Assembly: GCA_025937035.1 (NCBI GenBank)
Contig: JAICSG010000157.1
Location: 1-8,025, forward strand
Direction of reading: 5' to 3'
DNA: 8,025 nucleotides
Source: Thermoanaerobaculia bacterium
GTDB lineage: Bacteria; Acidobacteriota; Thermoanaerobaculia; Multivoradales; UBA5704
Positions 1-5,468 of the stretch are shown here, one piece after another. Each line of letters starts with the position of its first letter. Position 1 is the stretch's first letter. The translations under genes and the position numbers were made by a program. Under the pieces are notes generated by a model that worked only from the letters and a program-made list of their open reading frames with translations, made no database searches and was not told where the DNA came from.

Positions 1-5
1 AAAAA

Positions 6-39
6 CCCGATGAAGCCGGGGCACCCGAGTGGGTGCCCC
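6..39 (-). terminator. Probable terminator of the Cys-rich peptide gene
   Basis: A perfect 9-bp inverted repeat, GGGGCACCC / GGGTGCCCC with a 4-base loop, occupies 18-39, just past the stop of the minus-strand gene ending at 50. On the minus strand it is followed by a weaker overlapping hairpin (CCCG/CGGG at 6-9 and 17-20) that runs directly into five T residues (AAAAA at 1-5). The weak hairpin plus T run has intrinsic-terminator form; the strong hairpin alone is 12 bases from the T run. The window edge cuts the context, so the T tract could be longer. Confidence 0.5.
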
Positions 40-49
40 CCGAGCCGAA

Positions 50-283
50 TCAGATGGGGCAGAAATCGCCGAAGCGGCTGCAGCCGGTGGCGCAACTGTC
101 GTATTGGTTCTCGCAGTTGTTCTGGCAGGTGGTGTCGTTGCTGGCGCAGCTGTTCCAGCAGGTGACCAGGTATTTGTTGTAGCAGTTGGTGCAGCAGGTC
201 CCCGCCTGGGCGCTCGGCGGCAGGAACGCCGTGGCGACCAGGAGGGTACAGGCCAGGACCAGCTTGCAGGCGCCTCGCTTCAT
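50..283 (-). CDS. Secreted small cysteine-rich protein with CX3C repeats
   Basis: This encodes a 77-residue protein of no family I recognise. Residues 1-27 look like a Sec signal peptide: Lys/Arg at 2-3, a hydrophobic core about 7-21, then a PPSAQA segment giving a likely signal-peptidase I site after A27. The mature part, about 50 residues, has ten cysteines (30, 31, 34, 42, 46, 53, 57, 64, 68, 75). Eight of them form four CX3C pairs (30/34, 42/46, 53/57, 64/68). C42-C53-C64-C75 and C46-C57-C68 fall on an exact 11-residue period. This suggests a disulfide- or metal-linked helical repeat in the periplasm or outside the cell, which is an inference. The start at 283 is chosen because AAAGGAGA lies just upstream and the signal peptide begins there; the frame stays open further upstream to 364 without a better site. 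The gene is divergent from pepT. It could be a toxin-like or structural peptide. Confidence 0.72.
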   Translation of the reverse strand: MKRGACKLVLACTLLVATAFLPPSAQAGTCCTNCYNKYLVTCWNSCASNDTTCQNNCENQYDSCATGCSRFGDFCPI

Positions 284-400
284 CTTGTTCTCCTTTGCAG
301 GCATAGAGCCTCGTTGACGATCCGGCAAGCACGGCTCGCCGTCTCTACCCCTGTAGGTGCGCAATCCCTCAAGAAGCGATCCTCGCCGCCTCTCCTCCCC

Positions 401-428
401 TTGGCGGCGGGCTCTCTCCTCCTATACC
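401..428 (+). promoter_or_regulatory. Possible sigma-70-like promoter for pepT
   Basis: TTGGCG at 401-406 and TATACC at 423-428 are separated by 16 bases, about 58 bases before the pepT start. The match to -35/-10 consensus is partial, and the segment lies in an otherwise pyrimidine-rich stretch. It would serve the pepT-dinB pair. This is pattern recognition only. Confidence 0.35.
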
Positions 429-485
429 CTTCCTCCGCTGAGCCTGGCAGCCCGGCCAAGCCGGAGACCCGAGGAGACCCCGCCC

Positions 486-1745
486 ATGCCCGATTCCACC
501 GTCCATTTTTCCGTCGTCGAGCGGTTCCTGCGCTACGTGAAGTTCGACACCCAGTCGAGCGAGACCTCGCAGACCTACCCCAGCACGGCCAAGCAGCTCG
601 ACCTGCTCAACCATCTGGTCGACGAGCTCAAGTCGATCGGCCTCGCCGACGCCGCCATCGACGAGCACGGCTACGTGATGGCGACCATCCCGGCCACCTC
701 CCCGAAGAAGGACGTGCCGGTGATCGGCTTCATCGCCCACGTCGACACCTCTCCCGAGATGAGCGGCGCCGGGGTCAAGCCGATCATCCATCAGAATTAC
801 CAGGGGCAGGACCTCGTGCTGCCGGACGACCCGACCGCGGTGATCCGCGCCGCCGACGTCCCCTATCTGCGCGAGCGGATCGGCGACGACATCATCACCG
901 CCTCGGGCACCACCCTGCTGGGGGCCGACAACAAGAGCGGCGTGGCCGAGATCATGACCGCGGCCGAGTATCTGGTGAATCACCCGGAGATCCCCCACGG
1001 AGCGATCCGCGTCGGCTTCACCCCCGACGAGGAGGTGGGCGCCGGCACCAAGCACTTCGACGTGGCCAAATTCGGGGCCCACTACGCCTACACCATGGAC
1101 GGCGGCGCGCGCGGCGAGATCGAAATGGAAACCTTTTCGGCCGACGCGATGACGATCACCTTCGTGGGCTTCAACACCCACCCGGGCTTCGCCAAGGGGA
1201 AGATGATCAATTCGATCAAGGTCGCCGCCGACTTCATCTCCCGCCTGCCCAAGGATCGTCTCTCGCCGGAGACCACTGAAGGGTATGAAGGGTTCGTCCA
1301 CCCCTACGTGGTCAACGCGAGCGTGGACCGCACCTCGGTCAAGCTGCTGATCCGCGACTTCACGCGGCCGGGGCTCCAGGAGAAGGAGGATTTCCTGGAG
1401 AAGCTCGCCCGCCAGACGGTCGAGGCCTGGCCGGGCGCGTCGGTGGAGATCAAGGTCGAGGAGAGCTACCGCAACATGCGCGAGGTGCTCGACCATCATC
1501 CCGACGTGGTGGAGAACGCCCGCGAGGCCATCCGCCGCGTGGGTCTGGAGATCCACGAGCGCCCCATCCGCGGCGGCACCGACGGCTCCAAGCTCAGCTT
1601 CATGGGGCTGCCCACGCCCAACATCTTCGCGGGCGAGCAGAACTTCCACTCCCGCCTCGAATGGGTCTCGGCGCAGGACATGGAGAAGGCGGTCGAGGTG
1701 ATCGTCCATCTCGCGCGGATCTGGGAGGAGAAGGCGGAGGGCTAG
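486..1745 (+). CDS. pepT: Peptidase T (tripeptide aminopeptidase), M20B family
   Basis: A cytosolic di-zinc aminopeptidase that removes the N-terminal residue from tripeptides, at the end of peptide breakdown. The 419-residue length is close to the roughly 408 of E. coli PepT. All expected metal and catalytic residues are visible: H85 with D87 in AHVDTS, the bridging D148 in GADNKSG, the catalytic E182 and ligand E183 in DEEVGAG, D205 in TMDGGARGE, and H388 near the C-terminus after FAGEQNF. The GGTDGSKLSFMGLPTPN segment (363-379) is the conserved stretch before the last zinc ligand. The dimerisation domain lies at about 210-325. The start at 486 is chosen for GAGGAG at 471-476 and because the protein begins as PepT proteins do; the frame is open upstream to 357 without family resemblance. 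It is followed after 11 bases by the DinB-like gene, a likely co-transcribed pair. Other M20 peptidases are possible but fit less well. Confidence 0.93.
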   Translation: MPDSTVHFSVVERFLRYVKFDTQSSETSQTYPSTAKQLDLLNHLVDELKSIGLADAAIDEHGYVMATIPATSPKKDVPVIGFIAHVDTSPEMSGAGVKPIIHQNYQGQDLVLPDDPTAVIRAADVPYLRERIGDDIITASGTTLLGADNKSGVAEIMTAAEYLVNHPEIPHGAIRVGFTPDEEVGAGTKHFDVAKFGAHYAYTMDGGARGEIEMETFSADAMTITFVGFNTHPGFAKGKMINSIKVAADFISRLPKDRLSPETTEGYEGFVHPYVVNASVDRTSVKLLIRDFTRPGLQEKEDFLEKLARQTVEAWPGASVEIKVEESYRNMREVLDHHPDVVENAREAIRRVGLEIHERPIRGGTDGSKLSFMGLPTPNIFAGEQNFHSRLEWVSAQDMEKAVEVIVHLARIWEEKAEG

Positions 1746-1756
1746 GAGGAGAGCAG

Positions 1757-2284
1757 ATGGAGATCCAGAGCGTCGAGCCCTTCCTACAGTATTTCGAGCG
1801 CGTGCGGGAGCGGACCCGCCGCGTCGTCCTCTGCGTCCCGCCCGAGCAACTGGAGTGGACGTACAAGCCCGGGGCCTTCACCTTCGGCGACCTCACGCGC
1901 CATCTGGGCGCCATCGAGCGTTGGATGTTCGCGGAGAACGCGCTCTGCCGGCCCAGCCGCTATCCCGGCCACGGTCCGGAGCTCGCCTCGGGATACGACG
2001 CGGTGCTGGCCTACTTCGACCGCATGCACGCGGAGTCGATGGCGATCTTCCGCGGCCTCACCCCCGAGGATCTGGAGCGCCGCTGTGAAACCCCCGGCGG
2101 CGCCAGGATCCAGGTCTGGAAGTGGCTGCGCTCGATGACCGAGCATGAGATCCACCATCGCGGGCAGATCTATCTGATGCTCGGGCTTCTGGACGTCCCC
2201 ACGCCGCCGCTCTACGGGCTCACGTCGGAGGAGGTGCGGGAGCGGAGCGCGCGTTCGTCGCCATCAGGGATGGACGCTCACTGA
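1757..2284 (+). CDS. DinB/YfiT-like four-helix-bundle metalloprotein
   Basis: A 175-residue protein of the DinB-like putative metalloenzyme superfamily, whose members bind a divalent metal with three histidines in a four-helix bundle. Some act as thiol-dependent transferases with bacillithiol or mycothiol, but most have no known substrate. Here the triad is likely H49 (in LTRHLGAIERWMF) plus H130 and H134 in TEHEIHHRGQI, the characteristic HxxxH of the last helix. Helices run at about 5-27, 43-64, 77-100 and 117-145. The start is supported by GGAGGA overlapping the pepT stop codon, so the two genes are probably translationally coupled. The last 65 bases overlap the 3' end of the convergent radical SAM gene, and the final 20 or so residues look like a non-conserved tail. 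The exact reaction cannot be told from the sequence. Confidence 0.85.
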   Translation: MEIQSVEPFLQYFERVRERTRRVVLCVPPEQLEWTYKPGAFTFGDLTRHLGAIERWMFAENALCRPSRYPGHGPELASGYDAVLAYFDRMHAESMAIFRGLTPEDLERRCETPGGARIQVWKWLRSMTEHEIHHRGQIYLMLGLLDVPTPPLYGLTSEEVRERSARSSPSGMDAH

Positions 2285-4127
2285 GCTCCGGCAGACGTTC
2301 CACGTCGGTCATATAGGCGCCGAAGGCACCGCCGCCCGTCTGCACAAACACTACCGCCCAGTCGCTCACGAGGTCCGGCAGTAAGGCGCCCCCGTTGCGT
2401 AGGTGGTCGAACAGCGTGGCGATGTCCACCGTGGAGACGAACGCGGCCCAGTCCTCGCCGCCGGCGGCCATGCCATCCCGCTCCGCCCCGTTGCTGTTGA
2501 CGAATCGCAGCCGACTCTCCTCGTAGTCTATGGCGCCCAGGACGAGCTTTCGCTGCCAATCTTCCAAGGCCGGATGGATGGCGACCCAGTCCTCTAGGCG
2601 GGGGCGCAACGCGCGCCAGGCCGGCCATGGGCTGTTCGGATCGGCCTCCATCTCCTGCCGGGTGATGCCTCCTCTCCGCGCCAGCACGTCATAGAAGGTG
2701 GGGATGAGGCTCCCGCCAGCCAGCCGGCTCATTACGGCGACCGTCAGGGACGCCATGTGGACGGCGTGGGTGAAGAACAGCTCGACCTGCGCCATCTGAG
2801 CGAAGGTACCCGCCGTGGTGGAGGGGGCGAAGTAACCGGCGAAGAACTCCGGATCCGCCGTGATCGCGGCGACGTCCGCTTCGGGCACGTCGAGGAACGG
2901 GTATTCGAGGCGCAGCGAATCCAGGTCGAATCGCGCCGGCAGCATGGCGCGGGAGAGCGGCGCGGGGGGCCAGGTACGCAGGCGATGGAGCTGGACCATT
3001 CCCGCGCCCAGCAGCTTCAGCTCAGCTCCCAGGGCCACGGTGGCCGATAGCTCCTCCGGCGTTTCGTCGGGGAAACCGATAACGAAAGAGCACGTCGAGG
3101 CGATCCCGAGGCCGGCCAGCCCGGTGATGGTCGAGACGATGCCCTCGCGCTTTAGCCCTTTCCGTACCTTCTTCTGCAGGCGTTCGGAGGCGGACTCGAT
3201 GCCGAAGAACATCGCCCAGCAGCCCGCCGCCTTCATCTTCGGCAGCAGCCCGTACAAGTTGATGTCGGTCCGATGGTTCGCCATCCACTCCACTGGCAAC
3301 CGCGACTCCCGCACGGCTTCGCTGAATTCGTCCAGGAAATCCTTGTCGACCGTCAACAGGTCGTGAACGAGCATGAAGCCGTTGTATCCGTATTGCTCGT
3401 GAAGAAAGCGGATCTCCTGGAGGAGGGCCGCCACCGGCTTTACGCGGTACTTGCGTTCCCAGAACGGGGCGGTCGCACAGAAGGTACAGGTGAACGGGCA
3501 GCCCCGCCCGACTTCGATGTAGACGGTCCGCCGCGCCGAGCCGGCAGGGACGGTGCGCGCGTATCTGCCGATGTCGACGCAGCCATCCACCACGGGCCAG
3601 ACCGGCGGGATCTCCGCGAGGTCCATCAGGCCGCGGGAGGGGTTCTGGCGCGGCTCGCCATCCACGCGGTGGCACAGCCGGGGGATGTCCGCCACCGCGG
3701 CGCCGGCGGCGAGCGCGTCCAGCAGCTCCGCGAACGCCTCCTCGCCCTCGCCTTCGATGGTGTAGTCCAGCGTGGGGATACGCCGAAGCGACTGGAGGGT
3801 CAGCGCGCCGAAATGAGAGCCGCCCCCGACGGTGACGATGGAGTCATCGCAGTCTTTTACCGTCCGCGTGAGACGCTCCGCCTGCAGGCTGTTGTTGAAC
3901 ATCGAGGTGACACCCACCACCTGAGGCGCGAAATCCCTCACGGCGCTGGCCAGCAAGCCGCGGTAGACCTCCTGGCCGGATGGAAGGCCTTTGACGGCGA
4001 GGTCCAGGTCCAGGACGGAGACCTCGTGTCCCTTGTGGATCAGCCAGGCGGCCAGCGTGCAGAGGCCCACCGGTGGACCGACCTCCGGGTTTGTGCTGAG
4101 GGGCGGCTGGGTCAATAGGACTCTCAA
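2220..4127 (-). CDS. B12-binding-domain radical SAM protein, candidate RiPP or small-molecule tailoring enzyme
   Basis: A 635-residue protein with the class B (cobalamin-dependent) radical SAM architecture. Residues 1-135 form a B12-binding-like Rossmann domain, shown by GPPVGLCTLAAWL, a GGGSHFG loop at 101-107 and TIEGEGEEAF at 124-133. Residues 195-400 form the radical SAM barrel: C210-x3-C214-x2-C217 for the 4Fe-4S cluster, FMLVHDLLTVD at 251-261, FFGIES at 307-312, and FVIGFPDETPEE at 348-359. The remaining 235 residues are not recognised. Known class B enzymes mostly methylate unreactive carbon or phosphorus or rearrange rings; the substrate here cannot be deduced. The start is TTG at 4125-4127, chosen for the strong GGAGGAG six bases upstream and because MRVLLTQPP is the usual opening of these proteins. 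It lies 85 bases downstream of the 131-residue gene on the same strand, with a lanthipeptide-like precursor further upstream, so a RiPP role is inferred. Its 3' end overlaps the dinB-like gene. Confidence 0.88.
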   Translation of the reverse strand: MRVLLTQPPLSTNPEVGPPVGLCTLAAWLIHKGHEVSVLDLDLAVKGLPSGQEVYRGLLASAVRDFAPQVVGVTSMFNNSLQAERLTRTVKDCDDSIVTVGGGSHFGALTLQSLRRIPTLDYTIEGEGEEAFAELLDALAAGAAVADIPRLCHRVDGEPRQNPSRGLMDLAEIPPVWPVVDGCVDIGRYARTVPAGSARRTVYIEVGRGCPFTCTFCATAPFWERKYRVKPVAALLQEIRFLHEQYGYNGFMLVHDLLTVDKDFLDEFSEAVRESRLPVEWMANHRTDINLYGLLPKMKAAGCWAMFFGIESASERLQKKVRKGLKREGIVSTITGLAGLGIASTCSFVIGFPDETPEELSATVALGAELKLLGAGMVQLHRLRTWPPAPLSRAMLPARFDLDSLRLEYPFLDVPEADVAAITADPEFFAGYFAPSTTAGTFAQMAQVELFFTHAVHMASLTVAVMSRLAGGSLIPTFYDVLARRGGITRQEMEADPNSPWPAWRALRPRLEDWVAIHPALEDWQRKLVLGAIDYEESRLRFVNSNGAERDGMAAGGEDWAAFVSTVDIATLFDHLRNGGALLPDLVSDWAVVFVQTGGGAFGAYMTDVERLPELSERPSLMATNARSAPAPPPT

Positions 4128-4133
4128 GGCAGG

Positions 4134-4140
4134 CTCCTCC
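4134..4140 (-). promoter_or_regulatory. Ribosome binding site deciding a TTG start
   Basis: GGAGGAG on the minus strand, six bases before TTG at 4125-4127. No ATG or GTG with a comparable site lies nearby, and the next residues match the normal N-terminus of B12-radical SAM proteins. This fixes the start of the radical SAM gene. Confidence 0.75.
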
Positions 4141-4155
4141 CTCGGATGAAGGACT

Positions 4156-4182
4156 TGCCGGACGGTCGGCGACCGCCCGGCA
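4156..4182. other. Intercistronic hairpin before the radical SAM gene
   Basis: A near-perfect 27-base palindrome: TGCCGG / CCGGCA outer stem, one A-C mismatch, CGGTC / GACCG inner stem and a 3-base loop, 11 pairs in all. It lies in the 85-base gap between the 131-residue gene and the radical SAM gene, ending 15 bases before the Shine-Dalgarno site. No T run follows on either strand, so it looks more like an mRNA stability or processing element than a terminator. Confidence 0.6.
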
Positions 4183-4212
4183 CGACGGCGAAGCGGCGCG
4201 GCGAGCCGGAAG

Positions 4213-4608
4213 CTACCGGTGGGCGGTGTTGAGCTCTCTGAGAATATCCGGCAGCCGCGGACCGTGAGGATCGATATAGATGACGAAGATCGGAGGCTTG
4301 TGGATGATGGTGCTCAGGTCGGTGATGGGCCGCAGGCGAAGCTCGCTGGAGACGCCGCGAGACATGGTCTGGACAGTTGCGTTCTCCTTGAGGATCACCT
4401 GCACGCCGGTCTCCCCCTCTTGCGAGGCCCCCTGCAGGACCCCCACGATGTGGTCGGGCTGAATATGGATGACCTCGTGATCTTTCCCCCGTTCGGTGCG
4501 GACCTCGAGCGCCTTGCCATAGCCCTGCTTTCCGATCGACCGGGCGACCTCATCGGGAACGAACCCGATGACGGCGTACGTCGCGCTCTTTCCTTCCGGA
4601 TTGCTCAT
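4213..4608 (-). CDS. Unrecognised 131-residue protein upstream of the B12-radical SAM gene
   Basis: I do not recognise a family. The protein is soluble, with no signal peptide or membrane segment and no cysteines. It alternates charged loops with predicted beta strands: YAVIGFVP (11-18), EVIHIQPDHIVGVLQG (45-60), TGVQVILKENATVQTM (67-82), ELRLRPI (89-95) and PPIFVIYIDPHGPRLP (105-120). It looks like a small beta-rich domain rather than a RiPP precursor, because it lacks a leader/core division. The start at 4608 is chosen for AAGGAG just upstream. The frame extends to 4800, but that extension has arginine-rich, shadow-like composition, and a likely promoter lies across its start. It shares strand and probably transcript with the radical SAM gene, so it may be a partner or substrate-binding protein for that enzyme. 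That role is inference from position only. Confidence 0.68.
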   Translation of the reverse strand: MSNPEGKSATYAVIGFVPDEVARSIGKQGYGKALEVRTERGKDHEVIHIQPDHIVGVLQGASQEGETGVQVILKENATVQTMSRGVSSELRLRPITDLSTIIHKPPIFVIYIDPHGPRLPDILRELNTAHR

Positions 4609-4806
4609 GGGTTTCTCCTTGGCGCCGAGCACACCGAGCGCCCGGCGCGTGGCATGGCAGGAAGCTCGTCCTGCCCGGGGAGGAGGGTCGGAACACCTGA
4701 ACGAGCCGAGTGATCCGGCCCAGAGGTTTACGGTCAGCACCGGCAAGAGCGATGCAGCCGCGCTCAGGTTTCTCACGGCGGTCAGGCCGTAAGATTCCAA
4801 AAATTC
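4609..4806. other. Putative 5' leader of the two-gene operon; no gene seen
   Basis: From the likely transcription start near 4800 down to the start codon at 4608 there are about 190 bases with no convincing gene. A small perfect hairpin, GGCAGGA / TCCTGCC with a 6-base loop, is at 4656-4675. The open frame running through this segment on the minus strand has no ribosome binding site at its upstream end. No known riboswitch is recognised. Confidence 0.4.
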
Positions 4807-4835
4807 AATTTAGCGCTATTTGCGGCGGCCGTCAA
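4807..4835 (-). promoter_or_regulatory. Probable sigma-70-like promoter for the 131-residue and radical SAM genes
   Basis: On the minus strand TTGACG (4830-4835) and TAAATT (4807-4812) are separated by exactly 17 bases, with five of six and four of six consensus matches. The -10 side lies in the only AT-rich pocket of this region (about 4795-4822). Transcription would begin near 4800 and read towards 4608. The enzyme genes may therefore be transcribed independently of the precursor at 4921-5088. Confidence 0.5.
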
Positions 4836-4845
4836 TCGTCAACTA

Positions 4846-4890
4846 GGAATGACGCATTCCGTAAGGGCGGCCACGCAGGGCCGCCCTTAC
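4846..4890. repeat. Compound palindrome, REP/MITE-like or terminator
   Basis: Two adjacent perfect inverted repeats with no gap: GGAATG / CATTCC with a 3-base loop (4846-4860), and GTAAGGGCGGCC / GGCCGCCCTTAC with a 6-base loop (4861-4890, 12 pairs). They sit between the first precursor's stop codon and the promoter of the next two genes. No T run follows on the minus strand. The paired-palindrome form resembles dispersed repeats of the REP or MITE type found in intergenic regions; that is inference, since only one copy is visible here. It could equally act as the precursor gene's transcription end or a 3' stabiliser. Confidence 0.6.
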
Positions 4891-4920
4891 AAACACCCGC
4901 CATTTCAGGTTGACGGCGTA

Positions 4921-5088
4921 CTAGTCCGAGGTGTAGCCCGTCGAGATCGTGCAGCCGCCGCCACAGGACTGGATGTAGCAGCTCTGGACGCACGACTCGT
5001 TGACGGGATCGATGACGGTCGAATCCTGCTGAGCGACCATCTGGCCTAGGGTTTCCTTGTTGAGGGTAAGCTTGCCGACTCTCTTCAT
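4921..5088 (-). CDS. Lanthipeptide-like RiPP precursor 1
   Basis: A 55-residue peptide. Residues 4-15 (VGKLTLNKETLG) match the leader signature seen in class I lanthipeptide precursors of Acidobacteriota and Bacteroidota and the second precursor in this window. The tail from about residue 30 is cysteine- and serine-rich, with C33, C37, C42 and C46 arranged CX3C-X4-CX3C and an SC dipeptide before each of the first three. It ends in a Thr/Ser-rich TISTGYTSD. Unlike precursor 2 there is no Gly-Gly at the leader end, so the cleavage site is unclear. The start at 5088 is chosen for AAGGAGGAAG just upstream; a longer frame exists to 5157 but lacks this support. A downstream operon on the same strand encodes an unrecognised protein and a B12-radical SAM protein, possible modifiers. 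No dehydratase or cyclase is in the window, so lanthionine formation is unproven. Confidence 0.75.
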   Translation of the reverse strand: MKRVGKLTLNKETLGQMVAQQDSTVIDPVNESCVQSCYIQSCGGGCTISTGYTSD

Positions 5089-5128
5089 CGCTTCCTCCTT
5101 GGCCTCTTCGAGACCGGATCGAGGCACA

Positions 5129-5157
5129 AGAGTAGGCAGTCGAGCTCCAGGAATCAA
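5129..5157 (-). promoter_or_regulatory. Possible promoter for precursor 1
   Basis: On the minus strand TTGATT (5152-5157) and TACTCT (5129-5134) are separated by 17 bases, ending about 40 bases before the precursor start at 5088. Consensus agreement is moderate (four of six and three of six), so this is tentative. Confidence 0.35.
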
Positions 5158-5254
5158 CCGCGCGTCACCACGAGATGATTTGGCCCCCCCACCCCCGGCT
5201 CCGGAGGAGGCCCCGGGGCGACGATCGCCACGGGGATATGACCGGGAACGGCGG

Positions 5255-5288
5255 GATGAAACCGGAAAGCTGAGGTCTCGGTTTCATC
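5255..5288. repeat. 10-bp inverted repeat upstream of precursor 2
   Basis: GATGAAACCG (5255-5264) and its exact complement CGGTTTCATC (5279-5288) flank a 14-base spacer. It lies about 95 bases upstream of the candidate promoter of precursor 2. It could be a dyad operator or a structured RNA segment. No T run follows on either strand. Confidence 0.45.
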
Positions 5289-5383
5289 ATTGCGCGGGCG
5301 CAAAGAACGCGCCCCGCTCCGTCGGGTGGGGCGGGATTTCCGGTAGGGCGGGGTGGAAATTACGGGCACGCTGGAGCCAAGTC

Positions 5384-5412
5384 TTTTCAAGTTATCTAAA
5401 TTTTAGTATGGT
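5384..5412 (+). promoter_or_regulatory. Possible promoter for precursor 2
   Basis: TTTTCA at 5384-5389 and TATGGT at 5407-5412 are separated by 17 bases, inside the sharpest AT-rich dip of the region (about 5380-5420). Consensus match is weak, but the AT dip and the 57-base distance to the start support a promoter here. Confidence 0.4.
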
Positions 5413-5418
5413 AACCTT

Positions 5419-5446
5419 ATCGTCCCCCAGATAGGCTGGAGACGAT
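5419..5446 (+). other. 5'-UTR stem-loop ahead of precursor 2
   Basis: ATCGTC / GACGAT forms an outer 6-bp stem enclosing CCAG / CTGG with a 5-base loop; the stems are separated by a small internal loop. It would lie in the transcript just before the AAAGGAG site at 5455-5461. It may stabilise the message or affect translation. This is a visual fold, not an energy calculation. Confidence 0.4.
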
Positions 5447-5468
5447 GAGCCACGAAAGGAGTTTCCTC

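Larger units (their letters stand above)
5089..5468. other. 380-base divergent regulatory region between the two precursors; no gene seen
   Basis: No open frame here has a plausible start site and composition. The stretch holds the candidate promoters and leaders listed separately, plus a very GC-rich central part (about 5180-5370) with several inverted repeats. One is GGGCGC / GCGCCC with a 7-base loop at 5296-5314. Two imperfect 16-base direct copies beginning GGGGCGGGATTTCC and GGGGTGGAAATTAC lie between 5320 and 5375, of uncertain meaning. Confidence 0.5.

Noticed and set aside
50..283. Lipoprotein signal (VLAC at residues 9-12) in the secreted Cys-rich peptide
   Set aside because: The residue at -2 (Leu) does not fit a lipobox and the hydrophobic stretch before it is too short; the AQA site after residue 27 fits a normal signal peptide better.
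29..1279. Long plus-strand open frame covering the Cys-rich gene and half of pepT
   Set aside because: It is in another frame of pepT and antisense to the Cys-rich gene. The product is an Arg/Gly/Ala-rich, low-complexity string typical of GC-rich shadow frames, with no family motif.
369..1709. Minus-strand 446-residue open frame opposite pepT
   Set aside because: Its composition (His/Asp/Gly/Arg-rich) is that of a frame antisense to a real gene; pepT in the other strand has all catalytic residues.
4213..4800. Longer start (195 residues) for the 131-residue protein
   Set aside because: The extra 64 residues look like shadow sequence. AAGGAG directly precedes the ATG at 4608, and the likely promoter would start transcription at about 4800.
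4710..4913. Plus-strand frame through the palindromic element
   Set aside because: It spans the inverted repeats and the promoter pocket with no start signal. It is the kind of spurious frame that repeats create.
5154..5390. Minus-strand 78-residue frame in the divergent region
   Set aside because: It needs a non-ATG start with no ribosome binding site, and has random Pro/Arg-rich composition.
5057..5434. Plus-strand 125-residue frame across the divergent region
   Set aside because: It starts inside precursor 1 antisense, has no ribosome site, and has Arg/Pro/Ser/Gly-rich composition.
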